Shown in pieces: positions 30,009 to 42,320 of a stretch of DNA of 64,000 nt. Positions within the stretch are counted from its first letter, which is position 1. Each line of letters starts with the position of its first letter. The notes beneath the pieces are model-generated. The model saw only the letters and a list, made by a program, of their open reading frames with translations, was not told the DNA's origin and did no database searches. Where the stretch lies: contig OZ020488.1 in the NCBI GenBank assembly GCA_963971405.1, forward strand, positions 25,501,089 to 25,565,088, read 5' to 3'. The position numbers were made by a program, and so were the translations under genes. The DNA is from Psococerastis gibbosa. Lineage: Eukaryota; Arthropoda; Insecta; Psocodea; Psocidae.

Positions 30009-31876
30009 TATGTAGTGTCTTAGCGCATATGCCACAACCGTAGCATCGTGCCCTAAATAAAAAATAATAATAATTATTATTATATCTCTTAAATGAAACC
30101 TACCCGCTCTCGCCATCCAGCACATCGTTGCCTCCTGCCGAACACGCCAGAGGGCTGTCAGAAGCGTTCTTGACTATGGCAAATTAACCTGCAACAATAC
30201 GAGTTGATAGATAGATTCATAGAGACAAATAATATGGTTTTTTTTTTTTTTAAGTACATAAATTTATTTATCGAGAAATACATTCTACATACATTTCATT
30301 AGTGGTTCAGAGGGGCACCTTTGGGAATTGCCATGAGTTGGTAAGTTAAACTAAACTAAAATTGTTCTACAATGAAGAAGCTGAATAAAACGTACCACAG
30401 AGCAAGATATAAAAATGTGCATTTGGACATTTTATAACACCGTATGTAACGATATAAACTTTTACGAAAATATCACAAAAATAAAACATTTCTCATTCTC
30501 ATTTGAATAATGCTGTGCATACAAGCCATGGATGGGTAAACACAGAAGGATGAAGGTACAAAGACTGCTAAGGAATGAGAATGGGTATTTCTAACGATGT
30601 TTACACGAACTGTAGAAAAAGGAGCGAGCTTTTACACCCATTCTTTCTACAAAAGTCAACTCAACTCAAGTCAACAAAAAACTTCTGGGCTATATTATTC
30701 CAACGTTTGTCACAAATGGGTCCTTTAAAGGTTCGATTATTGGTAGTATAACTGGTACCGTATACTAAAAGATTTTTCTCAGCATTTTGTTTAATAGGTA
30801 ACCGGCAGGGAAACCTTACAGGTGGAAAAAAAAATCAAATTTAATATAAAAATATCGATGCTGTAGTGATAATTGAGACATCTGCAGTAAGAAGAAGGGT
30901 TATACTACATTTTGATATATACAGTATGCAACAATCACTAACACAAATCGGCCACAAAATGTTAACTTTTTAGGAGAGCGTTCCAGTTTCTTCCGGTGGT
31001 TGTTATTATTTCCTACACTTCAGCCAATAAAATTTTTGATTTTTTATAGGCTTGCAGATTCGACGATTCGACGTAAAAAAAAGGAAAAAAGAAATTTATT
31101 GATGTAATAAAAAAAAAAGCTTTTGTAGTTGAAACAGTCGGCAAATCAATGAGGAATTTTATTTGTGCGAATGTTTTTAATTACGCAGTGAGCTATTTGT
31201 TATTGTATTAGTCACACTGACGTCCCGACAGGCTGAATGAATACAATAATCAATTTGCATCAACATCTGATATCAAGCTATTTTTCCTAATAAAAACACG
31301 GAAATCATTGATAAAGCAGCTGTGTCAATTTAGAAAAGCAAGTTAGGCATCAGTTGCTGCGCAATTTGAACTGCAGCACTAAGTACAACACATTCAGGCT
31401 ATGAGAACTCAAGAGCGAACTTTTATAAATCCCTAATAATTAGGCTAAAGTCAGACAAATGAAGATCAGCTCCTAACTTCTTGTTTTCCTCCCTACATCA
31501 ACCGGGTAAACCCCTAATTAATTTGCGGCGTCACAAGACACAAAGCTTATCTCCTTTCACCTCATGACGTTTACACCGTATTCAAGCGGGTGACCTCAGT
31601 CCAAGGTCAGGATCACCCAAAGGCTTCATAATTACACGCTAAGAACCGACAAGTGCGTAATGTACACGTGGCACGAAAGGTGTGGGCGAGTCCACAAGGA
31701 AGGATATAAAATTATGGGCAATGGAGCAGAAGGAGACTTGTGCGAGGTCACTTTATTATATGTCTACTGCGGAAAGAAGAACGAATGGGGAAGACCTTTT
31801 GGGAAGTTCTGGAAGGATTACTGGAAGACGCCAGAATATAATATAATATACATGCGTACAAATGCCAGCATTGCCA
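30009..31876. other. Intergenic stretch without recognised features
   Basis: It holds poly-T (about 30239-30251) and A-rich runs. An open segment at about 31660-31850 with Lys/Gly/Trp-rich translation has no splice signals or recognisable domain. Confidence 0.35.
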
Positions 31877-31980
31877 GGACATGTAGACATGTGGTACAGA
31901 CTCCGACTTTCACCCGAAAGGTTGTTGGTTCGAGTCCCACACTTGCTACATTATCTGACAGGCCTTCCTAGTTGAGTATA
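31877..31980 (+). mobile_element. tRNA-derived SINE, family A, head copy
   Basis: The head is well preserved (catgtggtacagactccga, then ttggttcgagtcccacactt). The body is shortened to ggccttcctagttgagtat. It borders a 157-bp segment that also follows a SINE at 47167. Confidence 0.85.
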
Positions 31981-32136
31981 ATAATGTGTAATAATGTAAA
32001 TGTATAATGCTTCGTCAGTGCTCTGTTGCCATACCAACTAGAATGTCCCCTTCGAGTTTGACACTGCATGGTCACACATCAACCCCCCCCCCCCTTCAGC
32101 ATAATAATTATAATATTGTCGATAAACCTCCATTTT
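31981..32136 (+). repeat. Duplicated segment D, empty-site copy
   Basis: The segment runs taatgtaaatgtataatgct, tcgtcagtgctctgttgcc, ccaactagaatgtcccctt, a C run, and ataaacctccat. It is nearly identical to 47167-48050, where a hAT element interrupts it at aactagaa. Here that 8-mer is present once, so this is the uninterrupted paralogue. Confidence 0.85.
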
Positions 32137-32266
32137 TCGGAGGGTATGTAAAGCAGGCGTTCCCGGGCCTTCCTAGTTGGGTGTAAGAGAGGGCATAATA
32201 GCCCTAACTCCACTCCGTTGGCTTAGTAATAGAACAAAAAGTCAATGTTTATTATATTTATTTTTA
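32137..32266 (+). mobile_element. tRNA-derived SINE, family A, 5'-truncated body
   Basis: The body from cggagggtatgtaaagcagg through gccctaactccactccgttg is present, with an A/T-rich tail. The two SINE pieces around segment D may be one SINE opened by it, because the junctions fit the consensus order only partly. Confidence 0.8.
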
Positions 32267-32844
32267 GAATAATTTAGTACATTATTCTGAAAGGCAAAGA
32301 CGTGGGTTCGAAGGTATCTGCCGCAAATCTTTCCCGATTTTCATAAGATAGCCGAAACTACCGATTATGACAATTTTTGTAACAATTGGGCTTTCTTCGA
32401 AAAAAACATCTAAAGAATAATGAGTTAGGTATCGCTGAATGAATCCTCTGTTTGAGGGTTTTTATTTGATATAATAACTAATACCAAAATATGAGATACT
32501 ATAAGCAGGTGACAGATTTCTACAATAGTACCTAAGGCAACTGAAAGTTTTTTATGTTATGCCTAAATGCCCAAAAGACTACATTTAAAAATTTCTAGAT
32601 ACCACCCGTGATCCATTGAGAATCCCTTTTCCAGCACGACAAAGCATTGTTAGGTTCCCACACATAAGAACCTGTGATTCATTTAACCGCTCATCAAAAT
32701 TCTCCATAATGTCAGATACAAAAAGATCCGGAAATCATCATAATAAACCTAAAATAAATGAGCGTTTTATGTCAGTTAATATCAATATAAGTACATAACT
32801 TTATCAAAGAAACCCATTAAAAAACCAAAAAAGCCAATCAGGTA

Positions 32845-33525
32845 TTGGGAGATTCCACGCAAGCGCAGACCCCGCTTTTCCTATATGCTACCTAAGCTAT
32901 GTGCATTTGTAATAAAAAAATGTTTATAAAAAATCAAAAATACCTCATTCTTTTCCCCATCACAACATCCACACAAAAACAAAATTCGAACCACAACGAC
33001 GACTATGAACTTTTACCTGAGTATTACATTATTTTCATTTTGACGGACGACATCTTGAAATCATTGATTTGTCGTACAAAGTGTCGATAACCATTATCGT
33101 AGATAATAATGCGGGCTTTCAGCCAGATTTTATTTCATTCTTTTGCGACCAATATTAAAATAAATAAATACATATTAACTGAGATATCAATTTTATAAGG
33201 TTTTAATCGGCCGCCATCTTGAAACAAAATGGAGGATCCAGCTGGTTAACGAACTCGATCAAGACGTTTGTATGATCAGTTCTTGTGCCATGTTTCATCA
33301 AAATCGGGTGATATCTACGTAAGTTACAGTTTTTCCTAAAATCTATAATTTTATTATACATGCATCCTATATACATACATACATACCTGAACATAAATAT
33401 ATGTCTAACATTTTGAAAGGTGGGTGGATTTAGGCTCAGGGGGTCAAGAAATGATAATTTGGGAAGACATTTTAAGGAAGTCGAACATTGGTTGCCGTCT
33501 CAATAGGTAGATGAATCTCCCTAAA
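32845..33525 (+). repeat. Unclassified dispersed repeat R1, copy 2
   Basis: It matches 19800-20440 along its length, with local insertions including an (ACAT)n microsatellite at about 33372-33388. The orientation is the same as copy 1. Confidence 0.85.
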
Positions 33526-33559
33526 CCCGTGCGGGCTTTCTGGAAACTGTCATCAACAG

Positions 33560-33705
33560 GTGGAACCCACTAATACTGTTACACCTTTTCTACGACCTGA
33601 GACGCAACCCGAACAAAGGGAAGATGCAAATGTTGAGCAAGTCCCTGATAGTGAAAATGGTATGACTGCGCAATTGGGTGGGATTTCCCTGCAGGTGGAA
33701 GTTCA
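33560..33705 (+). CDS. Possible isolated coding exon, unrecognised
   Basis: An acceptor-like tcatcaacag ends at 33559. The frame then reads VEPTNTVTPFLRPETQPEQR and EDANVEQVPDSENGMTAQLG up to SLQ before a GTGGAA donor-like site (33706). Codon use is less A/T-biased than the surroundings and the acidic, Gln-rich composition is not typical of random AT-rich frames. No partner exon is known to me on this strand, so it could equally be a fragment of a dead element. Confidence 0.25.
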
Positions 33706-33799
33706 TGCTGAAAAGGCTCAAGGTTTTCTACTAAAATTTGTGGTTTACTTCGGGGTTAACTTGTTAAAGTTTATTTGGGTTTAATTATATTTACCAATA

Positions 33800-35870
33800 A
33801 CTTCTGTTAACAACTTAGGTCTGTTTACTAAAAGACAAGAGACCTCTGCAATAACAAACACAATTTACACCAAAAACAGAGGAAAAAATATTATCGAGTA
33901 ACTGCTCACATACTGTGGCGAAAATTAAAAAACTTACTTTCTTTGCAAAGACCAAGGACAGCTATAGGGCAAGATTGTCACACCAGATTTTTTTAATACA
34001 CCTCGAAAGTAGGCCCTTGTATTTTGTTTGGGCTCTTTGCCACGACACACCCCGCCAAACCATCGCGGAAGAAGGATGGTGGTCACATTTTTCTTTTCCT
34101 GAGATGACCTTGCGTAGACCTTGTCATTTTGTTTATTGGAACTTTCTTCGAGAGCAAAGATTTTCTCATCGGAAAAAATGACATTTTTGTTTCCATTAGT
34201 TGCGTGCCACCGTAAGAGGGCTTTTGCTCTTTTTTATCTTATTTCCTTAATATGGGCATTTAAGAAAAGAACTGTGGTGCGATCGCACTTCTGCTGTGAC
34301 CACACTTATAGAAGGGTATTATCGCTACCCTGTTCTCTGAAGTGTCCCATAACTTATCCATTCTTTGGATTTTTGAAATAAAACTTTCAGAGATTAATAA
34401 AAATAGACAGACAATGTCACACAAGCAGCATACAAAAAATAGGATTAAACTTTTTTCGAATACAGTGGTGTAAACTTTGGTAATAGTAAACATGGCTCGA
34501 CTATGTAGGTAATATAGAAAGATCGCTGTCCCTATCCATGTTCATAAATTTAAATTTACCTGTAGCTTACGATATATCCAGTGGCTATATAGTCCAGGCT
34601 CACACAATGAGGAAGTACACCACTATTATGTCTTTAAGTGACTTACAGCAAAAGCTACATCACATTAAGGTACCTAATTAGAGTAGAGTGGATTATGAAT
34701 GGTGTCCCATGCATTATCCCATCTAACTTTTACGTCTTTATAAAAAACTCATGACATTACATATTTTTATCTCAACTCCTTGCCCAAGGGGTCAATTCCC
34801 TCGTATAATTATGAGACTGGCACTCAAAATAGCCATCACAACAAGATCAATACGGTTACGGTACCGTAACATAAGCATAATCGATTTATAATATGCATTG
34901 CTTACCTAAATTTCTACTCAATGCCTACCCACAAAAACATCTATTAAACCAGAAGATGATAATCACACACATACACAAAAAGTAAAAAAGATTTAAATAG
35001 GGGGAAAAAATTAAATTTTTAGTCAATATAATTTGTTTGTCCAATATTTGTTTGCAAACATAAATATGGGCGAACGCCGAACAGTCACTCGTACCAACAA
35101 AAGCCTTAGACTACCAAAACTTAAAAACATTCATTTTAGTATCTGTATAGCTGCTGTAGTAACTGAAAATAAAAATAAAAAGTTATAATAATATCATAAG
35201 TATTTTAAAAAAAAGTAAAAGTGCATAAAAATAGTATATTAATCTTTACAAATCTTATTTGTCTGTGATAATATAGTGTACAGGTGCGCCAACATCACAT
35301 ACGTCAAACTCAAAACTAACATGTCCGCTGACTGGAGTTTTGAATTTCACTTGCAACGCGGTTCTCTTGGGTTTTGTGTTGTACCCTGAGGGTAACATTC
35401 ATCTCACTCGAGGGTTATCAGTGCTTCATTGTGTTTTCCCGTATTACACGTAATGGTAAGTAAATTAATTAAACTCTATAGCTAATATAGGCAAATGTTA
35501 CACCGCCTGTCGCCTTGATAGCTAGCTTCTTATATACAGTAGCTTGCGGCGAGCTAAGTACCCAGGTTTGAAATGTTGACTTATGAATTAAGACCAGAAT
35601 GGATTGACATTTAGACCATTTATGAAATTGAGGTATATTGGTAGGGTGTAATTACATGTATTTAGTATCATGCTCCCTTTTGTTCAAGTGTGCATTGCCA
35701 TGTAAAACAATAATGCACACCAAGCGGCTAGGAGTACACAGATTTGTACCTTAGTTATAAGAACAGTAATTAATGGATTTTATAGACTGTGTTTGAATTA
35801 GTTAATATCGGAGTTTTAGCCGTTAGCGGTAAAATTTTGAGTGTGGATTGGTAAACTGATGCCTCTCCCC
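33800..35870. other. Intergenic stretch without recognised features
   Basis: It is AT-rich. Short open frames at 33915-34490 overlap on both strands and have no domain. No repeat shared with the rest of the window was seen. Confidence 0.35.
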
Positions 35871-35880
35871 CCTACTTTAA

Positions 35881-36503
35881 GAGCAAATGAACTCCCGCAC
35901 TTTCCATTTTTCACGGATTTGTCATAAAATTTCAATCGTAGAGTCATGAAGTATTTGAAATGTTCCTCCGCATTTTATTATATAGTATGTGGGCGTGACT
36001 CATATCAATTGACCACAGTTTCGAACTACATCGACCCTGCCATCCCTAAAGACCGTTATTTTTTCAAATAAAGTTCAATAGCTGTTGCTGACCGGTGTTA
36101 GTGACTGCAACATCTACATAAGGGACGTCGAGGTGAATCCTACATTCCTACATACGCAGTAGGCTTTCCTTGCCAAAACCACACACCCTGTCAAGCTTAA
36201 TTGGGGACAAACATGAGCCGGTCACAGCAACATTAAACTTTCTCAACAAGACTAGAGTCATAAAACACCTGTAGACAAATGGAAACTACCAACAATAACC
36301 AAATAAGTTAACAACTCGGCACACACACACCACACCGACCGGCGCAAATACTCGATAGAGTCCCGCGCCTAACATTTAAAAAAAAAGTGAAGAGAAATCT
36401 ATTTTCTAGCTTGAGACACCTCATTTATGGCTCTACGATCGATATAATTTCAAAATAAATTTGAACTTGCACAAAAAATGGAAATATAGGGCTCCATTTG
36501 CCC
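35881..36503. mobile_element. TTAA-target MITE (piggyBac-like), most complete copy
   Basis: It is flanked by TTAA on both sides (35877-35880 and 36504-36507). The left end gagcaaatgaactcc pairs with the right end ggctccatttgccc. The inverted similarity continues about 100 bp inward through ttcaatcgtagagtcat and atggctctacgatcgata. It has no transposase. The TTAA target is diagnostic of the piggyBac type. Confidence 0.8.
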
Positions 36504-36601
36504 TTAAGGCTTTATGGTCATACTAAAGTCTAAATAGGGGAGTTTTAAAGCATACAATAAATATTTTTATGAGGTGTAATTAGTGTCAATATTGCGGCTG
36601 T

Positions 36602-36942
36602 CTATGTTGAAATCTGAGTTCCTGATAGCCGAATTCTTCTTCTTCTGTAGTTGCAATCTAGCGATTGGTTTGCAGCAAATCTTTCCACCTCCTTCTCCAC
36701 TCCTCCCTGTCCTGGGCCGTTCTCTTGAGTTCCAAGTAGGTTCCGCATCTCATATCTTTCTTGAGGTCTTCTGCGTACGCCTTCCTTGGTCGCCCTCTTG
36801 CATTGGTGCCTTCGATTGCGCCTTCTATTATGGTGCTTAAGAGTCCTTCCTGTCTGATACGGTGACCCATCCATTTTGCTCTTCTCGCCGAATTAATATG
36901 ATTAAAATGAAGATTGCATTCAGGACCCGGCTTGAAGATCAA
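36602..36942 (-). mobile_element. LINE polymerase C-terminus (GRPRK type)
   Basis: The minus strand keeps 94 open codons: RRAKWMGHRIRQEGLLSTII, then ARGRPRKAYAEDLKKDM, then AQDREEWRRRWKDLLQTNR and a stop. The order WxGH, GRPR, DREEWRRR is the conserved end of LINE reverse transcriptases. The 3' UTR follows as gctagattgcaactacagaa. The same 3' end appears at 61240-61390. It is 5'-truncated. Confidence 0.85.
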
Positions 36943-36949
36943 CTAAAGA

Positions 36950-38089
36950 GGGAACTATTGTGAAATGAAACTAGCTGATTGTATGAGCAGTGGAAAACTT
37001 ATTATTGCATTGCACTACTAATTTCCTACAACGCACACAAACGCATAGATCTACTTTGCCTTGTAAAACTTAGCTCCTGATTCCTTAATTAACAGTTTTA
37101 CTCAAATAATATATCCATATAATGTTTTTATTGCCCTACAAAAATTTGATTCAATTGAAATGGCATACAAAATTTCCAATTTCATTCTTTTTTTTAGACT
37201 TATTTTATTGTTATTTTGAGTTCTACACTATAATTTTTAACTAAACAAAAAAAACCTGACCGTTTCGATGTTAATTATGTTACCACAGGTCTATAGCTAG
37301 AGTCCTAGCCTACTATATATTTGTTAAGTTGCAGTTAGGCCAACCTAAATTGACAATAGAAAAACTCTATTACATTTTTCGAAGTGATTTATAATGCTGT
37401 ATGTAATCCCATTCCCATCAAGTGAACTGTATTTTGAACAACGCTCCGCGCACAATTTCTTAATACATTAAATATAAGATTCGCTCTCTGATAGCATTTG
37501 CTTCTACCTTACGGTTACTATACTTACCTTAGTCCTTAATGAACTCTGCTAGTGCTCATAAATTTTAATAGCTACTTATGAAGGAAGTCAATTTAATAAA
37601 GGGGTTGAAGACTCATATGGGAGGAGCTGCTTTGAATTTTCAACAAAGCCTGATACGAAATGTAAATTTCAAATTTTCTTCTCCCCCACGCCTGCCGCTT
37701 GTAAGCTTCACTCGTGTGTCGCGTTCTCATCCTGATTTCACAACGGTTTCATCCCCTGAAACCCTTACAGTAACCTGCAATAAATAATACAGTAGTAGCA
37801 AAATATTACCCTATGGAGAATTAAACATTGTTTGAAGTCCCTTTGCTTCCCGGTAGCGGACACATTTACACCATGGTGCGGATAGTACTAGACTATGAAA
37901 CGGAAAAACCATGAATAAAAATCCGATTGTCTGTGGTCCACACAACCCTTATGGGTAGCTTACCTTCATCGGTAGGGGAAATACGTGCCTGTCGGGCATG
38001 TCGCTGACCACAACAAGAGGGAGGAACCGCTACCAGTCCTCAGACTTAGACCCTCATTGGGTTGTCATTACACGGCTGTTTGCGTTCCT
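36950..38089. other. Intergenic stretch without recognised features
   Basis: No coding exon or shared repeat was seen. It is A/T-rich, with a GC-richer patch at about 37840-38050. Confidence 0.35.
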
Positions 38090-38760
38090 ATGTATACGTT
38101 GGGTATAAAGAAAGCTTTGTGATGGTCGAAATTTTAGTGGATTCACAAGTTTTGAGGTCACAGGCCAGGAACCAAAAATGTTTTCTTTATTACATTTATA
38201 ATTTAATTTCTTGTCTGTCGGTCTGTCTGCTCGCCAATTTCTGGCAAACTACTCGATGGATTTTGATGGAATTCGGCATGTACATAGTTTAACAAAAATC
38301 ATGCATCGAGACAATTTGTTTCCAATTTTGGGGAATTTTACTGCGAAAAAACTAAAAAAAAAAAAAAAAAAACAATATCATGAAAACGGCTCCAACGTTT
38401 TTTTATTTTTATTTTAAATCCCATAACATGTACAATTCATGTGAACAAAGCCCACTAGGTGGCTTCCCCCTTGATAGTTTGGTTCAGGGTGGAGAAAAAT
38501 AGAAAGGTTCAATTTTTCATGAAACATTATTTAAATATTTTTCTTTCTGGGGAATCGGAACTTATATTGCCACATTTTTGCGCAATCTCTCTAAGGGCCT
38601 ATCGGTGTATCGATACGTGGAGGTCAAGCGAAATCTTTGCCAAAATCGTATTGTGGAAGAGTGTCGATGACTCTCGCGACCGATACCAGCCACATGCACG
38701 TGTGAGAGTTATCCTGAATCAGGTCAGGTGACCTCATCAGCCACGTGCACGAACCTTACG
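38090..38760 (+). repeat. Unclassified dispersed repeat R2, plus copy
   Basis: The order is acgttgggtataaagaaagc, tgtgatggtcgaaattttag, ctgtctgtcggtctgtctgc, gatggaattcggcatgtac, a run of A (about 38354-38370), cttgatagtttggttcaggg. It is the same family as 12105-12560 and the two copies at 41.1-42.3 kb. Confidence 0.8.
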
Positions 38761-41099
38761 ATGTCGTTTCAATAAATTAAAGTTTACTTTCTCACATGAG
38801 TGCCTTAATATGGAGAAAGCTGGGCTGTATAAACGGAAACAATGAAGCGTTTTAACTTCTGATGCACTTTATATTATAGTTACCATACATGATATATACA
38901 TTATGAAACTATTATGTCCATACAATACACAAGCGATGTTACGCATGTAAGTTCCGCTTACAGTGATAACTGTTACAATTACGTTTGGTGGTTCTGGAAG
39001 TAGTCGAGTTCTGTTCTGCATCTAAAGCTGGTGCCATACCCTGGGCAAAATATGTATGGTACATAAAACATTCAGGGTATAAGCTCTGAATACGCCACTA
39101 GGTTTAATAGAATGTACGCTATTGACTCAAGGGTGGTCATGGTGGCCTTGACTATGACGGCTCAGCTTGCTTTATGGGGCTGTGAGCGAGGGCAATTTAC
39201 CCACCGATTAAGTCAACTGACAACCCATAATTCATGTTAAAACTTTGTAGCTGACGGCTGGAGGCGCCTAATGAACTGCCCGTCGCCGTTGTTTACCAAC
39301 TTGCCTTCCATAAGTTTTCCCTTGGAAGTGTGACATTCTTCATCCATCCCCTCTGTCTCCTTCCAATGCTAATCCTGGGTTGATTAATATCTTGTCTTCC
39401 GTCATTTAAATTTGGTAGATGGATGGCTTTTCCGAGAGATGTATTATTCTATTCGCACAATCACCTTTTATTAAAATTGATCCGTATTTGTAATGGTGTA
39501 CATGCAATGACAGACACAATTGATTTTGGTTTTGTAAGATGTTTCTTTAAGGTGCAGCAATTATTAGCTAACATCTCGTGGCCCGTTTATATTACCTGAT
39601 TTCCGCCGACTCGGGGTGAAATTCCAATAGTTTTCTCGGATCGTAGCAACTAGTTGCCAATGCAACTCCCGGCTACTGGACGAAAATTGGAGTGGTAAAC
39701 TTGACGATGAAAGCTTTCACATATTATTATCTCTGACGATTAATAACTGGCTAGTATCGAGCCGTTGCTTTGCTAATGTGACGCTTGGTTTAATTTTACC
39801 CCCAAGCAAAAGTTCAAAACAAGGCTAAGAAAGGTTTCACTTCAAAGAGTCCCTTTGCAATTGCCACCTCCTGACAGCTGTTCTGTTCTGCCACGTTTTG
39901 AGAGTATTGAGAGAGTCCCATAAGCAAACGATAAAGTTACGAAGCACTGGAGATTTAATAATTTGTCATGAAACCCGTCAAGTCTAAAAGAAATCTGATC
40001 GAATGCCAAGAATACTAGTCTTGGTAGCAACGATAGCAGTATAAGGTCAAAGTTAACGAGCCTTGATAGGTCTGTAGGTGGTTGACTTGCTTTCGATGCA
40101 TTTATTCTTCTGAATTGTCTGTATAGCTATTATTTCCGGAGCACTTGAACGAAACTGGGGGAGCGGGTGGGATCAGAGGTCAAATACAATAGTCACAACT
40201 CATCAATCTTCCCACGTTATTCCTCGACGAGCTTCTTCGTCACGACAGTGGCCTAGTATGATATTATTGTTATTATACTCATAACGGAGCAGATTTTGTG
40301 AACGTTATGCATGTAATCTGTTCTCAATTTTTGCTGTTTCATTGTGTTGTTGGTTTACAGTTAATGTCGCTGTTATTGTTGTAGAATTTATCAATATAAC
40401 ATAGCCATTTCACAGCTTCCCGAGAAGCGAAGCGGCAAAGTAATTTTTGGCTGTGTAAAGGGAAATGTTTCGTAAATTGCTGTATAAATATTTTTTGGCT
40501 TAGTTCAATTATTGCTGTCTAGCAAGTAGAGCCGAATTGAGGAAAATGCTAATTGGCTCCATTCTGCCCAGAAATCATTGTCTGTGAGACTGGTCAGGGT
40601 TTATTTGAGAGTAAGATTTTGTTTTATATATTATTATTTTTTTTTTAATTTTTGGCGCGGAACTCTTTCGAGTATTTGTTTTATGTGTCTACCATATATA
40701 CTGTATGTAGTGGGCTTCATTTGATTGTTTATCCTACGATAAGAAATGAGCCGAGAACTTATATACTTGACTGGCCTAGGGTAATTCATCATTATGTGGT
40801 TAGGTCATGTTTTAACACCTGGAAATACCTGTGCCTAGAGATGAGATAGTCATTCTACGCACTATATTCTGTACTACCCTGCAGCAATCGCGGCAATTCT
40901 CTTGCTGCCACGTTGATTGAAAAACAAGTGCAGGCTGTTGGTCAACAAGTCTTTAATGGGCGACAACTCGTAGATTACTGGGCTTTGTCCAACTAAATGG
41001 ACTACTGCTTGTTTGAATTAACTATAACGGTTAGGGAGTCTCCAGTCAGGGGATACGTCAGCGAACAGTCTGCGCTTTTTCCTATTTTTATTGCTTTCT
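38761..41099. other. Long single-copy stretch, nothing recognised
   Basis: This is one of the longest parts with no repeat seen elsewhere in the window. Base composition is more balanced around 39000-40300. There is no open frame with coding character. It is a candidate for conserved non-coding sequence, by absence of other explanation only. Confidence 0.3.
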
Positions 41100-41375
41100 T
41101 ATTTCTACGTTAGTATACGGAAAGCTTTGTGATGGTCAAAATTTTAGTGGATTCACAAATTTTTACGCGATTTGGGGTCCCGGGAACCCAAAACAGTTTT
41201 TTTTTTTTTTTTTTCAAAATTGCAATCTCTCTGTCTGTCCGTCGATTTGTCGATAAACTACTCGGTGGATTTGGATGAAAAATGGCACGTAGGTTTACAA
41301 AAATCATACCTCGGGATCTTTTTTTTTTGGCTAACTCAATTTTGGTGATTTTCTCTTCCAAAATCTAAAACAAAA
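41100..41375 (+). repeat. Unclassified dispersed repeat R2, short copy
   Basis: It contains cggaaagctttgtgatggtc, ggattcacaaatttt, ctgtctgtccgtcgatttgt, atggcacgtaggtttac, then breaks off. It is followed about 190 bp later by a longer copy in the same orientation. Confidence 0.8.
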
Positions 41376-41564
41376 ATTGCTTAAAATGTACGGGTTCGTT
41401 CATACTGGTTCTTTTTTAGGTTTACTGTATCCGTATGCGTACTATACTATATTAAAATATCTCAGCAACGAAGTCCCCAAATCTGCTTGTGAGTTTTCAA
41501 ATGAAATAATGAATTCAGCTCATAACTGTGTTGGGTCTTGGGAACTAGTAAATACCATCAGCTA

Positions 41565-42320
41565 TTATTGCTTTCCAATTTATACGTAGTATAAGGAAAG
41601 CTTTGTGACGGTCGAAAATTCTATTCCGAGATTTCAACGGATTTACACGTTTTAAGGTCCCAGGAACAGATTACGAAATGCCTGTCTGTCGCTCTGTCTG
41701 TCTGTATGTATGTCTGTATGTCTGTCTGTGAGTCGATTTCCGGGCAAACTACTCAGTCGCTTTTGATGAAATTCGGCATGTAGGTTCACAGAAATCATAC
41801 CTCGGGACCATTTTTATTTATTTGGGGCTAACTCAATTTGGGGGAGTTTTATTCTCAAAAACTCCAAAAAACGTCTAAACAAATTATTTCCCAAAAACGG
41901 CTCCAACGATTTCTTTTAAATTCACATATATTGTAGTCGTTATTATTGTTGATAAAGTGCGGGGGGTCGCTTGCCCCTTGATAGTTTGCTTCTGGGGTAA
42001 AAAAATAAAAGTAACTAAATTTTAATGAAAAATGACTAAAAAATAATTTTTCTGCGAAACCTTTCTATCGATGATTTCTACCTTCAGGTATGTTTTAGGT
42101 GTTAAATCGAGTAACGAAATCGGACAGGTTGCTTTCCCAGAAAAGTATTTGGTTTTGTACAAAAAATGTTTTTTTGAAAAAATGATAGAAAATTCACACT
42201 CAAACGCATCGCGTGCCCTGCCAGTATTGCTGTGCGTTAATGTGTTGGTCTGACATACCTAGAATTTACCTCACCTCCTTTGAAAAATTGAAAAGCATGT
42301 TCGAGTAAACTCGGACCGGT
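41565..42320 (+). repeat. Unclassified dispersed repeat R2, longest copy
   Basis: This copy begins atttatacgtagtataagga, as the 12105-12560 copy does. It includes a (TCTG/TATG)n microsatellite at about 41690-41730 and extends to the tacctcacctcctttgaaaa block. It is the best template for the family (about 750 bp). Confidence 0.8.

Noticed and set aside
31660-31971. A 103-codon plus-strand open frame
   Set aside because: Its end runs into the SINE head at 31877 and the upstream part has no recognisable domain.
41690-41735. Regular TCTG/TATG repeats considered as a CRISPR-like array
   Set aside because: There are no spacers and the units are 4 bp, so this is a microsatellite inside repeat R2.
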